DNA of 64,000 nt from JAAYJR01 sp964545315 (GTDB lineage Bacteria > Bacteroidota > Bacteroidia > Bacteroidales > Prolixibacteraceae), in contig CAZJGI010000010.1 of the NCBI GenBank assembly GCA_964545315.1, positions 1-64,000 of the forward strand, given 5' to 3'. The translations under genes and the position numbers were made by a program. Below are positions 17,381 to 25,658 of the stretch, in pieces (positions within the stretch are counted from its first letter, which is position 1; each line of letters begins with the position of its first letter). The notes under the pieces are model-generated. The model was not told the origin of the DNA and made no database searches. It worked only from the letters and a program-made list of their open reading frames with translations.

Positions 17381-18100
17381 ATGAAAACTAAGATTTTATT
17401 CACTGCTGTTTTTTTCCTCATTGTAGTTACAGTTATTTCTCAGAACAACATCCCGTTAATTGGTTCCAAAGCCCCATCTTTTACTGCTGAAACAACAAAA
17501 GGGCAATTAAAATTTCCCGATGATTTCGGACACAAATGGAAAGTGTTATTAAGTCATCCTGGTGATTTCACCCCGGTCTGTACAAGTGAAATATTGCATT
17601 TGGCGATGATGCAGGAGAAGTTCAGGCAACTTGATGTTGAAGTTGCAGTATTGTCTACGGACAGTAAAAAATTGCATATGCTATGGAAGAATGCCATGGA
17701 AGAAGTATTAAGCAAAGGTTCCTCTCCTGTAAAAATTGATTTCCCTTTAATTGCTGATGAAAGGGCAGAGGTAGCGAAATTATATGGTATGTTGCATAAA
17801 CCGGCAAGCACTACCAAATATGTAAGGGGTGTTTTTATTGTCAATCCTGACAATATTGTAGAAGCAACCTATTTTTACCCCATGACTACCGGACGGAATA
17901 TGGAGGAGATTTTGCGTACGGTACAGGCGATACAAACTTCTCATGCTAATAATTTACTTACCCCGGCAAACTGGACTCCCGGTGGTGACTTGTTAGTGCC
18001 CCATTTCCCGTATACCCCTGAAGAATTGGCTGAAGATCCTACAAAATTCAATGAATTTTATAATATAGGATCATTACTTTGGTATAAAAAAAGTGAATAG
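17381..18100 (+). CDS. Exported peroxiredoxin, Prx6/1-Cys type
   Basis: This 239-residue thiol peroxidase has a signal peptide (1-20, ending VISQ) ahead of a thioredoxin-fold domain. The peroxidatic site HPGDFTPVCTSE (59-70) places the active Cys at 67. LSTDSKKLHMLW and PLIADERAEVAKLYGML are typical of the Prx6 group. A C-terminal dimerisation region with LLVPHFPYTPEE follows. It reduces peroxides with an external thiol, here apparently in the periplasm, which is unusual because most Prx6-type enzymes are cytosolic. No partner reductase is adjacent. Confidence 0.9.
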   Translation: MKTKILFTAVFFLIVVTVISQNNIPLIGSKAPSFTAETTKGQLKFPDDFGHKWKVLLSHPGDFTPVCTSEILHLAMMQEKFRQLDVEVAVLSTDSKKLHMLWKNAMEEVLSKGSSPVKIDFPLIADERAEVAKLYGMLHKPASTTKYVRGVFIVNPDNIVEATYFYPMTTGRNMEEILRTVQAIQTSHANNLLTPANWTPGGDLLVPHFPYTPEELAEDPTKFNEFYNIGSLLWYKKSE

Positions 18101-18280
18101 TTACTTGACAATAACTGAATTCTAAAAGCATTCCTGAAAGACTGATTTCTAAATCATTATTAGCAGTTACTCATGTTTTTATTAATCTACCCTGTTTGTT
18201 TTCGTCATCTCTTTTAGTGAATCTGTCACTAGCCTTGTATGATTTATTTACATGTGTTGCTGTTTGTTTTAAAAAAAATT

Positions 18281-18302
18281 ATTTTTCAGGATTCTGAAAA
18301 AT
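18281..18302. other. A+T-rich perfect hairpin
   Basis: ATTTTTCAG and CTGAAAAAT form a 9-bp perfect stem around a 4-base loop (GATT). It is preceded by eight A. It may end the peroxiredoxin transcript or be chance, as the stem is A+T rich. Confidence 0.35.
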
Positions 18303-18351
18303 AATTTAAATATATGTAAATTGCATAATGGTCTTGTGAAAATAAAAGGTC

Positions 18352-18595
18352 ATGTCTAATTCATTTACATACATTATAAATGTGTTCCTGGATATATTCA
18401 TTTTACTGATAATCAGTAGTTGTACAACTCCTGTTTTTCTTACCAGGACCGTAGCGCCTGAATTGGTTCTTGAAAAACGTCCCGCAAGGATTGTTTTCAG
18501 CAACCAGTTTGACTATAAAGAAAATCCCGGTATCAAAGATAAACCATAATCTTAATGTAGCTATTGAAATGAAAGAGCATAGCAATAAAAAATAA
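18352..18595 (+). pseudogene. Small lipoprotein gene, probably frameshifted
   Basis: The open frame from ATG 18352 gives 65 residues: a hydrophobic signal with lipobox ISSC (Cys24), then APELVLEKRPARIVFSNQF. It stops at 18549. If one of the two C at 18544-18545 is dropped, the frame continues as HNLNVAIEMKEHSN and stops at 18593-18595, exactly one base before the next ATG. That continuation reads like coding sequence, so I infer a one-base insertion or a sequencing error. The sequence is reminiscent of the N-terminus of longer Bacteroidota lipoproteins, which would make it a remnant. Function is unknown. Confidence 0.4.
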
Positions 18596-18790
18596 ATGGT
18601 AAAAGAAGTAAATAACAGACCTTCCATATTAATAATTTACACCGGTGGTACTATTGGGATGGTGCAAAAACCCCAAACCGGTACCCTTGCACCTGTCAAG
18701 TTTGATGAGATTTTATCTGAATTCCCTGAACTGAATAAACTCAATTTTAATACCCAGCTTTTTTCAGATATTTTTTCAGGTCAGGAATAG
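18596..18790 (+). pseudogene. ansA: Truncated type I L-asparaginase, N-terminal fragment
   Basis: The ATG at 18596 opens a 64-codon frame containing SILIIYTGGTIGMVQ, the strictly conserved N-terminal motif of asparaginases with the catalytic Thr, then FDEILSEFPELNKLNF. A full enzyme needs about 340 residues. After about codon 50 (near 18745) homology ends, and the last 14 codons are antisense to the 3' end of the hisF-like gene, where it meets a stop. The rest of the gene is absent from the window. Either a rearrangement or a misassembly joined an asparaginase start to an unrelated locus. Confidence 0.7.
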
Positions 18791-19499
18791 TTATTGTTCC
18801 GAAATGAAATACCGATGCTGCCAGCAATATTGTAGCACCTGCTTTTATTGCTTCAGGGAAATGCTCAAGTTTCCCTGCTCCGCCTGAAGCGACTACCTCA
18901 GCATTAACAGAATTTTTAATGGCTCTTATTACAGGCAGGTCATATCCGGAAAGGGCGCCGTCGCCTGCCTTGCTGGTAGGCAATATTGCCGGGACCCCAT
19001 ATCCGTCAATGCGCTTTGCCCATTCGATGGCATCAGTTTCTGTTGCTATCCTCCCGCCATTTATATAAACTTCATATCCTGAAGGCATTTTATCGTTTTT
19101 GTCTACATCAATAGCAACAGTTATCCTATCAGCCCCAAAAGCTTTAATCATTTCAGGAATGAGTTCAGGATTACGATATGCAGCGCTACTTGTCGATACC
19201 TTATCTGCACCTGCCCTGAGAATAGCTTCTGCTGATTTAACATCTGATATTCCTCCGCCTACAGTGAATGGAATAGTTACAACCCCGGCTACTGCCTTAA
19301 CCACATCGATCATAGTGGCACGATTTTCATGTGTGGCCGTAATGTCCAGCATGGCTATCTCATCTGCGCCTGCATCGCAATAAGCCTTTGCACATTCAAC
19401 CGGATCACCGGCATCCTTTATATCAACAAAATGTACTCCTTTTACTACACGTCCGTTTTGCATATCCAGACACGGCATAATTCGAATTGGTTTGTCCAT
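18747..19499 (-). CDS. HisF-like imidazole glycerol phosphate synthase cyclase, divergent loop
   Basis: The 250-residue (beta/alpha)8 protein starts at ATG 19499 (MDKPIRIMPCLDMQNG); an upstream in-frame extension is noncoding in character. HisF cyclases turn PRFAR plus ammonia from HisH into imidazole glycerol phosphate and AICAR in histidine synthesis. Catalytic Asp12 and Asp131 are present, as are the phosphate-binding VGGGI and ASGGAG loops. The usual TSxDRDGTxxGYD loop is here TSKAGDGALSGYD (175-187): the second Asp remains, but the first Asp, Arg and Thr are replaced. No hisH, hisA or hisI is adjacent. I think it belongs to a HisF paralogue class; a role in histidine synthesis is not assured. 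Its 3' end overlaps the asparaginase fragment. Confidence 0.75.
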   Translation of the reverse strand: MDKPIRIMPCLDMQNGRVVKGVHFVDIKDAGDPVECAKAYCDAGADEIAMLDITATHENRATMIDVVKAVAGVVTIPFTVGGGISDVKSAEAILRAGADKVSTSSAAYRNPELIPEMIKAFGADRITVAIDVDKNDKMPSGYEVYINGGRIATETDAIEWAKRIDGYGVPAILPTSKAGDGALSGYDLPVIRAIKNSVNAEVVASGGAGKLEHFPEAIKAGATILLAASVFHFGTITIPDLKKYLKKAGY

Positions 19500-19771
19500 T
19501 TTTTTTCTGCTATTTTTAATTTGTGTAAAAGTAATAAAAATAGTATTGATGTCCGGATTATTGTTTTTGGAAACCTGGAAAGCCCTGTATAAATAAAACA
19601 ATATTTACATTTTTCTTTATTAAATACTGTAATTTATAATAATCGCTTTGAGAATATGTTAATTTTAGGATTTTATATTTTTGTCTCTAATTACCTGAAG
19701 AGTTATGTAGCGATTAAGTTATGAGCATAAATGCTGTATGAAAATGGGGTATAGGGCTTAGTAATTTTGAT

Positions 19772-19791
19772 CCGTTGGCTGAAGCCAACGG
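19772..19791. repeat. Perfect palindrome CCGTTGGCT/AGCCAACGG
   Basis: CCGTTGGCTGAAGCCAACGG is a 9-bp stem with a 2-base loop. It looks like the REP-like palindromes scattered between Bacteroidota genes. Confidence 0.7.
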
Positions 19792-19840
19792 CAAAGGATA
19801 AAGCTTCGGTGATAAAGTATAGTGGTTCAATGCCTTATTA

Positions 19841-19869
19841 TTTGCCGTTCGCTTTAACGAACGGATGGT
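19841..19869 (+). repeat. Palindromic repeat, CCGTTC family
   Basis: CCGTTCG and CGAACGG (19845-19851, 19858-19864) flank a 6-base loop, preceded by TTTG and followed by ATGG. It ends 46 bases before the ATG at 19916. Copies are at 53621-53655 and, decayed, at 13801-13830. Confidence 0.6.
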
Positions 19870-19915
19870 TTAAAACAATTAATTGAATATTAAACGTTTA
19901 AAAAGTTATATTCAA

Positions 19916-21442
19916 ATGAAGATATCTGATATAGAAAACATTGAATTAAAATATCTCAGTATCGAAGATTACCAGGAACTGAAGGAGGTGATGATCTCAG
20001 CTTATTCCTCGATGCCTGAAGCTTACTGGCAGGAAAAGCATATAAGTTCACTTATCAGCAAATTTCCTGAAGGTCAGGTGGTAATAAAAATAAACGGTCA
20101 ACTTGCAGGATCTGCATTGTCAATTATTGTGGATTATGACCGGTTTACTGATAATCATACTTACAAGGAGATCACAGCTGATTACACTTTTAATTCGCAC
20201 GATAGAAATGGTGATATTTTATATGGAATAGATGTATTCGTTAAACCTGAATACAGGGGACTTCGTCTTGGAAGGAGACTTTACGACTACAGAAAGGAAC
20301 TTTGTGAAAAACTAAATCTAAGAGGTATAACATTTGGAGGAAGGATCCCAAATTATCATAAATACTCTGATAACCTGAGTCCTAAGGAGTATATTCAGAA
20401 AGTGCGGAATAAAGAAATTCATGATCCGGTACTTAATTTTCAGATATCCAACGATTTTCACCCATCAAAAGTTTTAAAAGGTTATCTGGAGGGAGATGAG
20501 GCATCTAATGAATATGCAGTATTACTGAAATGGGACAATATTTACTATGAAAAACCATCAAAAAAGGCTGCGACAAAAAAGAAGGTAGTCCGTATAGGTT
20601 TAATACAATGGCAGATGCGGCCTTATAAAAATTTGGATGAGCTTATGCAGCAAGCTGAATTTTTTATTGATGCAGTTTCAGGTTACCACTCAGATTTTGC
20701 CCTTTTCCCGGAATTTTTCAATGCTCCTCTGATGGCTGAAAATAATCATCTTTCTGAGCCGGCTGCAATTCGTGAACTGGCTAAATACACTGACCGGATA
20801 ATTGAAAAGTTATCAGAGTTTTCCATTTCGTATAATATCAATATTATTTCGGGTAGTATGCCTGAAGTTAGAAACGGTATATTGTATAATGTGGGTCACC
20901 TGTGTAAGCGTGATGGCTCAGTTGAGAGATATGAAAAATTACATGTTACCCCTGATGAAGTTAAAGTGTGGGGAATGCAGGGAGGAAATGAAATAAAGGT
21001 CTTTGATACCGATTGTGGTAAAATAGGAATATTAATATGCTATGATGCAGAGTTTCCGGAATTATGCCGTTTACTGGCAGATGAAGGTATGGACATATTG
21101 TTTGTGCCTTTTCTCACTGATACTCAAAACGGATATTCCAGGGTGAGGCACTGTGCCCAGGCCCGGGCTATAGAGAATGAATGTTACGTTGTTATTGCAG
21201 GTAGTGTGGGGAATTTACCAAATGTGCATAATATGGATATACAGTTTGCCCAATCAATGGTGTTTACTCCCTGCGACTTTGCATTTCCGACTAACGGGAT
21301 TAAAGCTGAGGCTACTCCAAATACAGAAATGATATTAATAGCAGATGTTGATATTGACCTTCTGCGGGAACTAAATCAGTTTGGCAGTGTAAGAAATTTA
21401 AAAGACAGGAGAAAAGACTTGTTTGAACTTAAGAAAAAATAG
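19916..21442 (+). CDS. GNAT acetyltransferase fused to carbon-nitrogen hydrolase
   Basis: The 508-residue cytosolic fusion starts best at ATG 19916 (a TTG 33 bases upstream is possible). Residues ~1-200 form a GNAT N-acetyltransferase, with the acetyl-CoA motif FVKPEYRGLRLGRRL near 108-122. Residues ~222-505 form a nitrilase-superfamily domain with the catalytic triad: Glu266 (LFPEFF), Lys341 (YEKLHVTPDE) and Cys375 (ILICYDAEFPE). This two-domain architecture is known in many bacteria but its substrate is not settled. The order suggests that one half acylates an amine and the other hydrolyses an amide. It is followed after 25 bases by the ATP-cone nuclease, so cotranscription is likely. Confidence 0.9.
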   Translation: MKISDIENIELKYLSIEDYQELKEVMISAYSSMPEAYWQEKHISSLISKFPEGQVVIKINGQLAGSALSIIVDYDRFTDNHTYKEITADYTFNSHDRNGDILYGIDVFVKPEYRGLRLGRRLYDYRKELCEKLNLRGITFGGRIPNYHKYSDNLSPKEYIQKVRNKEIHDPVLNFQISNDFHPSKVLKGYLEGDEASNEYAVLLKWDNIYYEKPSKKAATKKKVVRIGLIQWQMRPYKNLDELMQQAEFFIDAVSGYHSDFALFPEFFNAPLMAENNHLSEPAAIRELAKYTDRIIEKLSEFSISYNINIISGSMPEVRNGILYNVGHLCKRDGSVERYEKLHVTPDEVKVWGMQGGNEIKVFDTDCGKIGILICYDAEFPELCRLLADEGMDILFVPFLTDTQNGYSRVRHCAQARAIENECYVVIAGSVGNLPNVHNMDIQFAQSMVFTPCDFAFPTNGIKAEATPNTEMILIADVDIDLLRELNQFGSVRNLKDRRKDLFELKKK

Positions 21443-21467
21443 TTTGATACCTTCAGAAAATATTATA

Positions 21468-22289
21468 ATGATAAGAAAAGCATCAGGGGAAGAAGAACCT
21501 TTCGATGCTGATAAATTGAAACATTCATTGTTAAGGGTGGGAGCTTCAGAAGAGGTAGCCAATGAAATTACAGATCATATTAATGACTGGATCTATCCGG
21601 GAATTACGACAAAGAAAATTTATTTCCGTGCGATCTCTATTCTGCGCAGTAAAAGAACAGTTTCAGCTTTGCGGTATAAACTAAAGCAGGCCATGTTCGA
21701 ATTGGGCCCCACAGGTTATCCTTTTGAACATTTAATAGGAAGAATTTTTAAAAATAAAGGATATAAAGTTGAGGTGGGAAAAATTATAGAAGGGCACTGC
21801 GTTTCTCATGAAATGGACGTAATTGCCACTAACAGTATGCACCAAATCCTTGTTGAATGCAAATACAGCAGTTCCCAGGGTAAACAGGTAAGCGTCCAGG
21901 TACCATTGTATGTTCGTTCACGTGTTGATGATATAATAAGAAGGAGAAGAGAATTACCTGAATATCAGGGTATGGAATTTTTTGGATGGGTAGTCACCAA
22001 TACACGCTTCTCAATCGATTCTATAGATTACAGTAAATGCTCGGGGATAAGGATACTCGGATGGGACTATCCTGAAGGTGAGGGGCTTAAAGAGATTATT
22101 GAGAGAGAGAAATTATATCCGGTCACTATTGTTTCTAATCTTACAAAAAAAGAAAAAGGAATTTTAATGGAACAAGGTGTGGTCGTTTGTTCTCAGTTAA
22201 TGGAAGATATGCGGTTAATTGATCAGTTACAGCTTCCGAAAAGAAAATATAACGCACTGAAAAAAGAGCTTAAAGAAATTTGTGATTGA
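21468..22289 (+). CDS. ATP-cone domain fused to PD-(D/E)XK nuclease domain
   Basis: The 273-residue protein starts at ATG 21468. Residues 1-85 match the ATP-cone (VxKxxGxxEPFDxxKL, then LKHSLLRVGA), a nucleotide-sensing module best known from ribonucleotide reductase and NrdR. Residues ~85-200 look like an Mrr-type restriction-endonuclease fold: Glu87 in the first helix, Asp117 (EMDVIA), and Glu130-x-Lys132 (VECKYS). The last ~60 residues are helical (TKKEKGILMEQGVVVCSQL). The combination suggests nucleotide-controlled DNA cleavage, but no biochemical role is established that I can cite. It lies in an operon-like run with the GNAT-nitrilase gene before it and an alpha/beta hydrolase 17 bases after. 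Confidence 0.85.
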   Translation: MIRKASGEEEPFDADKLKHSLLRVGASEEVANEITDHINDWIYPGITTKKIYFRAISILRSKRTVSALRYKLKQAMFELGPTGYPFEHLIGRIFKNKGYKVEVGKIIEGHCVSHEMDVIATNSMHQILVECKYSSSQGKQVSVQVPLYVRSRVDDIIRRRRELPEYQGMEFFGWVVTNTRFSIDSIDYSKCSGIRILGWDYPEGEGLKEIIEREKLYPVTIVSNLTKKEKGILMEQGVVVCSQLMEDMRLIDQLQLPKRKYNALKKELKEICD

Positions 22290-22306
22290 TTTTATTATGT
22301 AAAAAA

Positions 22307-23107
22307 ATGTATTATCAGTTAAGGTCAATATTATTCGCTCTGTTTTTTGTAAATACGGCTTTCTCTACTCCGGGGCAGGATATAATATTTGTTGAATACA
22401 AAACAGAAGAATTTAACTTCATGGGCAGGGAAGCCAAAATTGTTTTCCCAAATACTCCTGATGAAGACAGAAACTGGATTTGGCGGGCACGCTTTTGGGG
22501 TCATGAGCCACAGGTTGACAAGGCATTGCTTTCTAAAGGTTTTCATCTGGTTTATGTTGACGTAGCGGGCTTATATGGTAATCCTGAAGCTGTTGAAATA
22601 TGGAACCGTTTTTATGAGTTTATTTCTGTCAAGTATAAACTTAATCCTAAAGTGGTTCTCGAAGGAATGAGCAGGGGAGGACTTATCGTTTACAACTGGG
22701 CGTCACAAAATACTGATAAAGTTAAATGTATTTATGCTGATGCGCCTGTTTGCGATATAAAAAGCTGGCCGGGTGGATTATTCAACGGTAAAGGTTCTCC
22801 TGAATCCTGGATAGAGTGTCTGAGAGTTTATAATCTGAATGAAAAGTCGGTTCTTGGTTTTGAGGGTATACCTTTAAATACTTGTATTAATGTTGCAAAG
22901 GCCGGTATTCCTGTAATACATGTATGCGGGGATGCTGATGAGTCGGTACCTTATGAGGAAAATACTGAACTGCTTGCAAAAAAATTCAGGGCCGCGGGAG
23001 GTGAAATTAAAATTATACTCAAAGAAGGGATTGGCCATCATCCACATTCTCTTGAAGATCCTGCTCCAATTGTTAATTTTATTCTCTCTAAGATGCGGCC
23101 TCAGTAA
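22307..23107 (+). CDS. Exported alpha/beta-hydrolase
   Basis: The 266-residue protein from ATG 22307 has a signal peptide (MYYQLRSILFALFFVNTAFS). The nucleophile elbow is GMSRGG (~120-126) with Ser as nucleophile. CGDADESVPYEEN supplies the acid Asp and GIGHHPHS the His. It therefore looks like an active serine hydrolase. The substrate is unknown; proteins of this kind are often encoded near carbohydrate esterases. It is separated by 17 bases from the ATP-cone nuclease and by 10 bases from the following cyclase-family gene, which suggests one transcript. Confidence 0.8.
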   Translation: MYYQLRSILFALFFVNTAFSTPGQDIIFVEYKTEEFNFMGREAKIVFPNTPDEDRNWIWRARFWGHEPQVDKALLSKGFHLVYVDVAGLYGNPEAVEIWNRFYEFISVKYKLNPKVVLEGMSRGGLIVYNWASQNTDKVKCIYADAPVCDIKSWPGGLFNGKGSPESWIECLRVYNLNEKSVLGFEGIPLNTCINVAKAGIPVIHVCGDADESVPYEENTELLAKKFRAAGGEIKIILKEGIGHHPHSLEDPAPIVNFILSKMRPQ

Positions 23108-23117
23108 CCTATATTAT

Positions 23118-23747
23118 ATGAAAATTTTTGACCTGTCACATACTCTTGATGATAAAATTCCGGTGTACCCGGGAACACCACTTCCTGTTATTAAAAAATA
23201 TGCCACAATTGCTAAGGACGGATTCAATGAAACTCATTTCTGTTTAACATCACATACAGGAACTCATATTGATGCTCCTTACCATATGATTGAACGCGGG
23301 GAAAAGCTGGATCATATGCCCCTCAATACATTTACAGGCAAGGCATTGGTGATTAATGTGCCCGGTAAAGAACACTTCATACAAAAGGAAATGATACTTA
23401 ACGCCGGCAATACTTTGGAAAATGTTGATTTTTTGCTGTTTTATACGGGATGGAGCAAATTTTGGGGTAGTCGGGAATATTTTAAAGATTATCCTGTTTT
23501 ATCATCTCATGCATTGGAATTATTACTTTCGATGAATTTAAAAGGTGTCGGGTTTGATACTGTTTCAGTCGATGAAATGGATAGTGTCGACTACAAGATA
23601 CATTTTGCACTCCTTAGGAAAGGAATTATTATTATCGAGAACCTCAATATCCCGAATGAATTACCTTCCAAAGGTGACTTTTTCTGTTTCCCTCTTTCAT
23701 ACAAAGATGCAGACGGCTCTCCTGTAAGAGCTGTATTCATTATTTAG
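23118..23747 (+). CDS. Cyclase-family metal hydrolase (kynurenine formamidase-like)
   Basis: The 209-residue protein starts at ATG 23118 (MKIFDLSHTLDDKIPVYPGTP). It carries the cyclase-family metal-binding signature HxGTHxDxPxH (SHTGTHIDAPYHM, ~55-67), which binds a divalent metal. Members include kynurenine formamidase (KynB) and isatin hydrolase. No other tryptophan-degradation gene is nearby, so the substrate is open. Ten bases separate it from the alpha/beta-hydrolase gene. Confidence 0.85.
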   Translation: MKIFDLSHTLDDKIPVYPGTPLPVIKKYATIAKDGFNETHFCLTSHTGTHIDAPYHMIERGEKLDHMPLNTFTGKALVINVPGKEHFIQKEMILNAGNTLENVDFLLFYTGWSKFWGSREYFKDYPVLSSHALELLLSMNLKGVGFDTVSVDEMDSVDYKIHFALLRKGIIIIENLNIPNELPSKGDFFCFPLSYKDADGSPVRAVFII

Positions 23748-23792
23748 GTATCGAGGCCTGTTATATCCAAATGGTAATATATTACTAAACAT

Positions 23793-24956
23793 CTAAGTCT
23801 GTTGTAATTTTTTTTGCTTATAAAGAGTTACTGTAGTTCCTGTATTTTTTTTGAAAGCCCTGTTAAATGAACTTAGTGAGCCAAAGCCTGATTCAGTTGC
23901 TATAGTTTGAAGTGAATAATTTTTATTTCTTACATCATTCAACAATGAAATTGAATGTTCTATGCGATATTTATTAACCAGATCATTAAAGCTTAAATTG
24001 AATTCGGTGTTTATCAGGTTTGATACGTATGTCCGGTTTGTATTCATTTCTCTGCAAAGATCTGTAATTTTTAACTCAGGATTGAGATATTTTTTATCCT
24101 TTTCCAGAATACTGATCAAACTGTTCTTTAATTTCCCATTGCGGCCATGCCCGTTTGTCGTTGCTTCAGGACAATTTACTTTTTCGTCTTCGTTAAAAGT
24201 GTTAATTGTAAAATTTTGTTTATTTCCCAGAATTCCGATTATGAAAAATAATGTGCTGAATATGATTGAGGGCACTGCCAGCAATATATTATTATCTGTA
24301 AAAATACCCCTGCCTAAAATGTTAGCAACTGAGCTGGCTATAGAAGTAATTAAAAATGAAATGCTTAATAATTTTATCCATATGAGCTCCCTTCCCTGCA
24401 TATTTGAATAGAAATTTGAAATCCGTTCATTATGCCTTGTAGCCAGCAAATATCCAAGAATCAAATAAATAAAAGTTTGAAAGCCAAAAACAATACGACT
24501 GAAAAAAAATACCCTGGACATAAGAATTAAACCTAATGATGAATCCTTCCCCGGGAGATTGTACTCGATTAAAACAAGTTCATAATACCTGCCTTTTTCC
24601 TCCTGAGACAAAAAAAGTGAAATTATTAATAATGTTGAAGAAAAAATAATAGCCGGTAAAAAGTGTATTATGTAATTTTTTTTGAAGTTTAAATCACAAG
24701 TAAGAAGACGTATGTAAATATAATACATAGGGTAAACGGAAAGGCTGGTTAGATTGTAGACCCAGTCTGTTTTAAAATAAATTTCCCTCTCCGCTAAAAA
24801 AAAGAAAGCGTGACAAGTGTACAATGATGCAGTTACAAGCATAAATAAACCCAACCAGTACCGCGCTTTATTTGTTGAGAATTTATAGGTCAAAAAAACT
24901 AATCCCCAGAAAAATGTAATAAAAACCGGTATAAATACAATCATTTGCCTTAACAT
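23793..24956 (-). CDS. Membrane-bound AraC-family transcriptional regulator
   Basis: The 387-residue protein has about seven hydrophobic helices in residues 1-250 (starting MIVFIPVFITFFWGLVFL) and a C-terminal AraC-type double helix-turn-helix (~285-385; KITDLCREMNTNRTYVSNLIN and LQTIATESGFGSLSSFNRAFK). This is the seven-transmembrane AraC type that is common in Bacteroidota, taken to sense an external or membrane signal and bind DNA directly. It is divergent from the 140-residue gene at 25172, which may be its target. Confidence 0.9.
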   Translation of the reverse strand: MLRQMIVFIPVFITFFWGLVFLTYKFSTNKARYWLGLFMLVTASLYTCHAFFFLAEREIYFKTDWVYNLTSLSVYPMYYIYIRLLTCDLNFKKNYIIHFLPAIIFSSTLLIISLFLSQEEKGRYYELVLIEYNLPGKDSSLGLILMSRVFFFSRIVFGFQTFIYLILGYLLATRHNERISNFYSNMQGRELIWIKLLSISFLITSIASSVANILGRGIFTDNNILLAVPSIIFSTLFFIIGILGNKQNFTINTFNEDEKVNCPEATTNGHGRNGKLKNSLISILEKDKKYLNPELKITDLCREMNTNRTYVSNLINTEFNLSFNDLVNKYRIEHSISLLNDVRNKNYSLQTIATESGFGSLSSFNRAFKKNTGTTVTLYKQKKLQQT

Positions 24957-25045
24957 AACACAACACCATCAAAATTTTACATTTTGACTTTTAATTTTTA
25001 CAATTTAACTATTCACATTTTAACGTCCGGAAATATTTGTAAGCA

Positions 25046-25053
25046 CAAATATA
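25046..25053 (-). promoter_or_regulatory. Candidate -7 box for the membrane AraC regulator
   Basis: The reverse strand reads TATATTTG, 90 bases before the start codon of the regulator. The match to TAnnTTTG is exact, but no -33 box is seen. Confidence 0.3.
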
Positions 25054-25171
25054 AAACTTGAAATCCTTAAATCTGTAATCATGGAATATTTTACTGTGAA
25101 AAAATCACTTATTTTTTAACGATTAAACTTTTTTCACATATAATCGTCAAAATGTTATTGTAACCTGAATT

Positions 25172-25594
25172 ATGAGTGAAACAATTTCATCATTACCATG
25201 TAATAAATGGGTAAGATCAGTAATGCTTTTTTTAAAGCCTAAATTGATAATACCCGGGAAATGGTTATTATATGAATATTATTCTGAGCCCGAAGATGAA
25301 CTGTTACATTATCAGGAAAACTATTTGAAGGAAAATAACTTGTATTGGGAAATTGTTTTGGAGCATGGGGGCTTATTTCAACAAAGATCAAATCTTCCGG
25401 TACGGTTTCTTAATGATTGTGAAATTTGTCGATGGAAAATATCTGGGATCTATCTGAAAATAAAAGACACCCAGGGACTTAACTCTAATGAAGTATTTCA
25501 AATTGCCATTTTAAAGGATTCTGTAAGATTACTTAAAAAGGATATTTCAGGGCGCATTATTTTTTTTGGATTTTTCAGAAAACAAGAATTTTAG
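25172..25594 (+). CDS. Small protein of unknown function, possibly lipocalin-like
   Basis: I do not recognise this 140-residue protein. It has no signal peptide. It has a pattern of short alternating strands with Trp (GKWLLYEYYS, LYWEIVLEH, CRWKISG, LKIKDTQG), which resembles the small lipocalin-like barrels of Bacteroidota, but that is a guess. There is an early Cys10 and a Cys pair (NDCEIC). It is divergent from the AraC regulator across 215 bases. Confidence 0.6.
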   Translation: MSETISSLPCNKWVRSVMLFLKPKLIIPGKWLLYEYYSEPEDELLHYQENYLKENNLYWEIVLEHGGLFQQRSNLPVRFLNDCEICRWKISGIYLKIKDTQGLNSNEVFQIAILKDSVRLLKKDISGRIIFFGFFRKQEF

Positions 25595-25607
25595 TCGAAT
25601 AATATTT

Positions 25608-25615
25608 TAACTTTG
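25608..25615 (+). promoter_or_regulatory. Candidate -7 box for the PHP phosphodiesterase gene
   Basis: TAACTTTG matches TAnnTTTG and lies 43 bases before ATG 25659. No -33 TTTG is clear. Confidence 0.45.
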
Positions 25616-25658
25616 GAGCATAGTCTTTAGAGTCCAACAAATAAAAAATACAATTATC

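Larger units (their letters stand above)
19500..19915. other. Intergenic region with two palindromic repeats
   Basis: These 416 bases lie between the divergent hisF-like and GNAT-nitrilase genes. They hold two perfect hairpins (19772-19791 and 19845-19864). No small gene is seen. Confidence 0.7.

Noticed and set aside
19500..19601. Longer N-terminus for the HisF-like protein (start at 19601)
   Set aside because: The 34 extra residues are unlike any HisF N-terminus, and MDKPIRIMPCLD fits the family start.
22920..23117. Longer cyclase-family frame starting inside the alpha/beta-hydrolase gene
   Set aside because: It would overlap the upstream gene by ~190 bases; MKIFDLSHTL at 23118 is the normal family start.
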